Assembly (NCBI GenBank): GCA_002363095.1
Contig: DEWC01000023.1
Location: 1 to 10,124 of the forward strand
Direction: 5' to 3'
Origin: Ruminococcaceae bacterium UBA3220
GTDB taxonomy: Bacteria; Bacillota; Clostridia; Oscillospirales; Acutalibacteraceae
Length of the DNA stretch: 10,124 nucleotides
Shown here: one piece after another, positions 6,237 to 10,124 of the stretch
How the letters are laid out: the number at the start of each line of letters is the position of its first letter
Position numbering within the stretch: position 1 is the first letter of the stretch
The notes under the pieces: generated by a model
Database searches by the model: none
Seen by the model: only the letters and a program-made list of their open reading frames with translations
Told to the model about the DNA's origin: nothing
Program-made: the position numbers and the translations under genes

Positions 6237-8635
6237 CTGCACAACCTCTCGACCCTGACATCTCTTTGTTGCGTATTATAGGTCGGCGCTTCGGTTTTAA
6301 CGGCGCCGTCCTCTTTAAGGGCGCTCGAAATTATATCTTCGACCTTTGAAACGGGGATAAAGGTTATATTGTCGCGAACCGTCTTGTCAACCTCGTCAAG
6401 GTCGGCTAAATTATCCTTCGGTATAAAAACGGTTTTTACTCCGCCTGTATATGCCGCCATTGACTTTTCTTTGAGTCCGCCTATCGGAAGAACGCGCCCT
6501 CTTATCGTGATTTCACCCGTCATGGCAACATCACGGCGTATTTTACGCCCGGTAAGAGCCGAAACAAGACCGCAGGTTATGGTAACGCCCGCCGAAGGAC
6601 CGTCCTTAGGAACGGCTGATTCGGTAGCGTGGATATGTATATCTTTTGTTTTATAAAAATCGGGGTCTATTCCGTATGCGGCGGCGTTTGCGCGGACATA
6701 TGTTACCGCCGCGGTCGCCGATTCCTTCATAATATTGCCGAGATTTCCCGTAAGTTCAACCTTTCCCGAGCCGTCGAGAACGGCAACCTCCATCTGCATA
6801 ATCTCGCCGCCGACTCTTGTCCAGGCAAGTCCGTTTATAATGCCTGTTTCATCGTCTTCAAGAATAACCTCCGGCTTGTACTTATGCTTGCCCAGGAGGG
6901 GGATTAGGTCGCTTTCCTTTACGGTAACCTTATCCGACTGCCCCGAAGCGATTATCTTTGCGGCTTTTGCGCAGAGCGAAGCAATGGCGCGACCGAGCTT
7001 TCTGACCCCGGCCTCCCTTGTGTAAAAATCGATTAGTCCGTACAGAGCGCCGTCGGTGATTTTAAGCATTTTCGGGGTAAGAGCATGGCTTGCGAGTTCC
7101 TTTTTAACAAGGTGTTTTTTTGCAATATTGAATTTTTCTTCCCTTGTATAGCCTTCAAGTTCAATGACCTCCATACGGTCAAGAAGCGGTTCGGGAATTG
7201 TGTCGGCGGAATTTGCCGTTGTTATAAATACAACCTTTGAAAGGTCATAAGGGATTTCGAGAAAATTATCGCAGAAATTACTGTTTTGCTCGGGGTCGAG
7301 GACTTCAAGCAGTGCCGAAGCCGGGTCGCCCTTATAATCGCTCGCAAGTTTGTCTATCTCGTCAAGCAGAATAAGCGGGTTTGAGGTTTTTGCCTGCTTT
7401 ACGGCGTTTATTATTCTTCCCGGCATGGCGCCGATATAAGTTTTCCGGTGCCCTCTTATCTCGGCTTCGTCGTGCATACCGCCAAGTGATATTCTTGAAA
7501 ACTTCCGTCCCATACACTCGGCTATGGTTTTGCCGATAGAGGTTTTGCCGACGCCGGGAGGACCTACAAGGCAGATAATCTGACCCGTAATATCGGGCGC
7601 CAGGGCGTAAACCGAAAGCATTTCAAGAATTCTCTCCTTAACCTTTTCCATACCGTAGAAGTCGCGGTCGAGAATCTTTTCGGCGCGGTTTATATCAACC
7701 GCCGATTTGGTATACTTGCCCCACGGCAGTTCAAGACATAACTCTATAAAGCCCCTGACAACCGTTCCCTCATGGGAGCCCTGAGGCATTTTGGAAAGCT
7801 TTATTATTTCGCTGTTTATTTTAGTTTTTATCTCATCTGAGCAATTAAGCTTTGAAACCGATTCGAAGAAATTGTCTATCTCGTCAAAACCGTCGTCTCC
7901 GTAAAGTTCGTCGCTTATTACCTTCATCTGCTCTTTGAGGTAATATTCCTTTTGATTTTCGTCAATGTTTTGACGGGTCTGCCTCGCGATTGCATTATCT
8001 ATTTTGCAAATTTCCCGTTCCTTGGATAAAAGTTCAATTACGATTTTAGTCCTTTTGACGGGGGATAACTGTTCAAGGACATACTGTTTGTCATCGAACG
8101 GCGCGTTAATACTGAAAGCGATAAAATCCGATAAAAAATCAATCTTATCACTTGACGCTACGGTGGCGATTATTTCGGTGGGAAGTCCGTTTGCAACATC
8201 GGCGTAGTATAAAAACTCGTTATGAAGGCGTCGGTTTAACGACTCGATGTAAATCGGGCGGTTGGTTATTTCAAGGTCTTCAAGTCTTTCAACATTCGAC
8301 ACATAGTGATTTCCGTTATCAAATAACGAATTGTGTTTTGCCCGGCAAATGCCTTCTAAGACAACCTTTAACTCGTTGTTCATCTTAAAAACCTGTTTTA
8401 TTCTGCATAGGCAGCCCACCGAATAGACGCTCTTTACCGAAGGAGCATCCTCGGCGATGTTCTTTTGGGTAACAACATAAATGGGGGAATCGGTATCAAC
8501 ACAAAAGTTTACCGCCTTCAACGACTTTGTTCTTCCGACATCGACCGTTAAAATCATCTTCGGAAAGGCGACAAGCCCCCGAAGCGGTAAAACGGGATAG
8601 TTTTTTGTTGCGGTATTATCTGAAATTATCGGCAT
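6233..8635 (-). CDS. lon: ATP-dependent protease Lon (LonA type)
   Basis: Soluble hexameric AAA+ serine protease that degrades misfolded and some regulatory proteins. The 800 residues match LonA length. The N-terminal substrate-binding (LAN) domain opens with YPVLPLRGLVAFP (13-25), followed by a helical, coiled-coil-like segment (about 195-310). The ATPase domain has Walker A GPPGVGKTS (358-366), Walker B LILLDEID (421-428) and sensor-type residues in FITTANSADTIPEPLLDR. The protease domain has TRVGGEIM (606-613), catalytic S681 in PKDGPSAG and K722 in GGLKEK, giving the Ser-Lys dyad. The stretch before the active-site serine reads ATESAVPKDG where LonA commonly has VPEGA-PKDG. The start is the ATG at 8635; an AAGGA site (8647-8651) sits in the last codons of the preceding lipoprotein gene, with a somewhat long 11-nt spacer. 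The gene overlaps engB by 4 nt. There is no room for its own intergenic promoter, and no CIRCE-like inverted repeat was seen. Confidence 0.98.
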   Translation of the reverse strand: MPIISDNTATKNYPVLPLRGLVAFPKMILTVDVGRTKSLKAVNFCVDTDSPIYVVTQKNIAEDAPSVKSVYSVGCLCRIKQVFKMNNELKVVLEGICRAKHNSLFDNGNHYVSNVERLEDLEITNRPIYIESLNRRLHNEFLYYADVANGLPTEIIATVASSDKIDFLSDFIAFSINAPFDDKQYVLEQLSPVKRTKIVIELLSKEREICKIDNAIARQTRQNIDENQKEYYLKEQMKVISDELYGDDGFDEIDNFFESVSKLNCSDEIKTKINSEIIKLSKMPQGSHEGTVVRGFIELCLELPWGKYTKSAVDINRAEKILDRDFYGMEKVKERILEMLSVYALAPDITGQIICLVGPPGVGKTSIGKTIAECMGRKFSRISLGGMHDEAEIRGHRKTYIGAMPGRIINAVKQAKTSNPLILLDEIDKLASDYKGDPASALLEVLDPEQNSNFCDNFLEIPYDLSKVVFITTANSADTIPEPLLDRMEVIELEGYTREEKFNIAKKHLVKKELASHALTPKMLKITDGALYGLIDFYTREAGVRKLGRAIASLCAKAAKIIASGQSDKVTVKESDLIPLLGKHKYKPEVILEDDETGIINGLAWTRVGGEIMQMEVAVLDGSGKVELTGNLGNIMKESATAAVTYVRANAAAYGIDPDFYKTKDIHIHATESAVPKDGPSAGVTITCGLVSALTGRKIRRDVAMTGEITIRGRVLPIGGLKEKSMAAYTGGVKTVFIPKDNLADLDEVDKTVRDNITFIPVSKVEDIISSALKEDGAVKTEAPTYNTQQRDVRVERLCR
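6245..6250 (-). promoter_or_regulatory. Shine-Dalgarno site that decides the engB start
   Basis: The minus strand reads GAGAGG within the last codons of lon. Its 8-nt spacing fits the ATG at 6236. For the alternative GTG at 6242 the spacing would be 2 nt, too short for normal initiation. Confidence 0.7.
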
Positions 8636-8643
8636 TTTTGAAT

Positions 8644-9231
8644 TTATCCTTTTTTATAGAGTATGGTTGCGGCAAGATAGTTGGAGTCAAAAATAAAATT
8701 GAGCGAGTATCCCGAAATGTTGTAGGTTAAACAATCGCAATCCCGGCTTGCCGGTACAAATTGGATAAGATCGTTCGGAATGGCTTTAAGGCTCGCCGTT
8801 TGACCCTTGCTTGCCATGGTTTCGCTTACGGTGTTCGGGTCCATATCGTTTTCAAAACCGTAGGATTTTGTGAAGGACACGATATACTTAATTCCGCTTT
8901 CGGGGTGGTCGGTTTCGTAAATATACTGAATATTTTCAGGTGAATCGTCAACATCTTTTATGACCATAAAGGTGGTGTAGGTTTCGCCCTCGTTTTTTTC
9001 AAAAGAGGAGTCTTCTTTTTCGGCAAGTTCCTGCTCGATTTTGTTAACATCATACCCGACGGGATACGAAGCCTCGGGCATTTCGCCTGCTTTAACATAT
9101 TTTACTATGTCAACGCCGGAAGCATCGGTTTCGAGCGTCGGTTTTTTGGTTTCTTCGGTCTTGTTGTTTTTGCAACCTGCAAAAGAGAGTACCATAATTA
9201 AACCGATAAATAAACAAATAATTTTTTTCAT
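8644..9231 (-). CDS. Uncharacterised lipoprotein between argS and lon
   Basis: I do not recognise a family. The 195-residue product starts MKKIICLFIGLIMVLSFAGC: a basic head, a hydrophobic core and the lipobox FAGC, predicting lipid attachment at C20 and display outside the membrane. A charged linker rich in K, E, T and D follows (about 21-45), then a mostly acidic, soluble domain of about 145 residues with alternating strands, including TTFMVIKDV and KYIVSFTKSYG. A Cys-Asp-Cys motif lies at C165/C167, and the C-terminal part is aromatic and beta-like. There is no further membrane segment and no catalytic signature I can name. The frame runs to a GTG at 9240, but that codon overlaps the AGGTGA ribosome site, so the ATG at 9231 is the start. 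It lies 26 nt after argS and 8 nt before lon, and its last codons carry the lon ribosome site, so co-expression with lon is likely. Function unknown. Confidence 0.88.
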   Translation of the reverse strand: MKKIICLFIGLIMVLSFAGCKNNKTEETKKPTLETDASGVDIVKYVKAGEMPEASYPVGYDVNKIEQELAEKEDSSFEKNEGETYTTFMVIKDVDDSPENIQYIYETDHPESGIKYIVSFTKSYGFENDMDPNTVSETMASKGQTASLKAIPNDLIQFVPASRDCDCLTYNISGYSLNFIFDSNYLAATILYKKG

Positions 9232-9235
9232 AATT

Positions 9236-9243
9236 CTCACCTT
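9236..9243 (-). promoter_or_regulatory. Shine-Dalgarno site that decides the lipoprotein start
   Basis: The minus strand reads AAGGTGAG, close to the ideal AGGAGGTGA complement of 16S rRNA. It ends 4 nt before the ATG at 9231. The longer reading would start at the GTG (9238-9240) contained in this very site, which is not plausible. Confidence 0.8.
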
Positions 9244-9257
9244 TTCATATTAGTCTT

Positions 9258-10124
9258 TTACATTTTTTCGGGGGTTGTTATTTTCAGCATATCGAGAACA
9301 TTTTTTATGACCGTCGCAGTGTCGTTACAAAGGGTTATTCTCGCACGCGAGAGGTCTTTGTCGGCATCCTTTACCCTGCAAGCCGAGTAGAATTTATGGA
9401 ATAGTGTGGCAAGTTCCAAAACATAGTGGGTAATTCTTGCCGGGTCATAGGATTTTGCCGATTGAATTATCTCGTCGGTGAAGGAGGCAATATGAAGGAT
9501 AAGTTCCTTTTCCTCGGGCGCTTTAAGGAGTTTGAGTTGGTCTTTGGAGGCGTTCTCGCATGAAATTCCTTCTTCGGCTAAGTTTCGCATAATGCTGCAT
9601 ATTCTCGCGTAGGCATACTGAACATAATAAACGGGGTTGTTGCTCGATTCGCTTACCGCAAGGTCCAAATCAAAATCAAAATGGCTGTTCGGTTCGCGGA
9701 GGTTAAAGAAAAATCTTGCGGCGTCTATGGGCACCTCGTCAAGCAGTGTTACAAGTGTTATTGCCTTACCCGAGCGTTTCGAAGCCTTTATAACCTCACC
9801 GTCGCGCACAAGGCGTACCATCTGCATAAGCACAGCGTCAAGCCGTGTATCGTCAATGCCGAGCGCTTTAAGAGCCGCTTTAAGGCGCGGAACATATCCG
9901 TGATGGTCGGCGCCCAAAATATCAATCGCCTTGTCGAATTTGCGGACTTCAAGTTTGTTGTAGTGGTACGCGATATCGGGGACGACATAGGTGGGAAATC
10001 CGTTCGCTCTTACGAGAACGAAGTCCTTGTCGCAGCCGAAATCGGTTGCCTTAAACCATAAGGCGCCTTCCTGCTCATAGGTGTAACCGCTCTTTTTAAG
10101 AAGGTCGATTATCCTGTCGGTTTC
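9258..10124 (-). CDS. argS: Arginyl-tRNA synthetase, C-terminal 288 residues (5' end beyond right edge)
   Basis: Class I cytoplasmic synthetase that attaches arginine to tRNA-Arg, a reaction that needs the tRNA for arginine activation. The frame is open through the right edge; about half of a usual 550-580-residue protein is present. Visible elements in order: GALWFKATDFGCDKDFVLVR and TYVVPDIAYHYNKLE of the catalytic domain; GADHHGYVPRL; a KMSKS-loop equivalent reading IKASKRSGK (9774-9788 for KASKR); DAARFFFNLREPNSHFDFDLDLA; and then the all-helical DALR anticodon-binding domain with NNPVYYVQYAYARI, LELATLFHKFYSACRV and the terminal TPEKM. The M-to-A change in the KMSKR-like loop is unusual but tolerable, because many ArgRS lack a canonical KMSKS. 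The TAA stop is 26 nt before the lipoprotein start, with no hairpin between them. Confidence 0.97.
   Translation of the reverse strand, partial: ETDRIIDLLKKSGYTYEQEGALWFKATDFGCDKDFVLVRANGFPTYVVPDIAYHYNKLEVRKFDKAIDILGADHHGYVPRLKAALKALGIDDTRLDAVLMQMVRLVRDGEVIKASKRSGKAITLVTLLDEVPIDAARFFFNLREPNSHFDFDLDLAVSESSNNPVYYVQYAYARICSIMRNLAEEGISCENASKDQLKLLKAPEEKELILHIASFTDEIIQSAKSYDPARITHYVLELATLFHKFYSACRVKDADKDLSRARITLCNDTATVIKNVLDMLKITTPEKM

Noticed and set aside
9232..9257. Possible terminator or promoter in the argS-lipoprotein gap, the longest spacer in the window
   Set aside because: No inverted repeat, no U-tract and no convincing -35/-10 pair; it holds only the ribosome site of the lipoprotein gene.
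1..10124. CRISPR array, tRNA/rRNA, insertion sequence, phage or defence genes
   Set aside because: No repeat-spacer pattern, cloverleaf, transposase or foreign-looking gene was seen; coding fills nearly the whole window.

Overview
The window looks like core chromosome of an anaerobic, low-to-moderate G+C Gram-positive bacterium, most likely class Clostridia and perhaps the Oscillospiraceae/Ruminococcaceae group. The reasons are strong AAGGAG/AGGTGA-type Shine-Dalgarno sequences, two lipoproteins with type II signal peptides, a lon-engB gene pair as in Bacillota, a clostridial-looking SecA ending in a SEC-C zinc motif, and the CRYNPG-type diaminopimelate decarboxylase found in Clostridia and Bacteroidota. 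G+C is roughly in the mid 40s percent by eye. The taxonomic placement is inference from remembered family resemblance, not a search.

All eight genes lie on the minus strand and read from the right edge to the left: argS (3' half only), an uncharacterised lipoprotein, lon, engB (ysxC/yihA), apbE, secA, dapF and lysA (5' part only, cut by the left edge). Junctions are very tight: 26 nt, 8 nt, a 4-nt overlap, 10 nt, 15 nt, 0 nt and 11 nt. No gap approaches 300 bases. I see no intrinsic terminator, tRNA, rRNA, CRISPR, insertion sequence or attachment site. The simplest reading is one polycistronic unit, or a chain of translationally coupled genes, whose promoter lies beyond the right edge or inside a coding region.

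Roles: argS charges tRNA-Arg; Lon degrades damaged and regulatory proteins; EngB is a GTPase for 50S ribosome assembly; ApbE attaches FMN to exported or membrane flavoproteins; SecA powers preprotein export; DapF and LysA are consecutive steps that make meso-diaminopimelate (for peptidoglycan) and lysine. The unit therefore mixes translation, protein quality control, secretion and cell-wall/lysine supply. The only gene I cannot assign is the lipoprotein between argS and lon. Two starts deserve correction from the longest reading frame: engB begins at the ATG at 6236 and the lipoprotein at the ATG at 9231; in both cases the longer version starts with GTG lying on or beside the Shine-Dalgarno sequence.

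I did not find a convincing new biological system here. This is mostly housekeeping DNA with an unusual gene order and a few sequence oddities, listed as findings.
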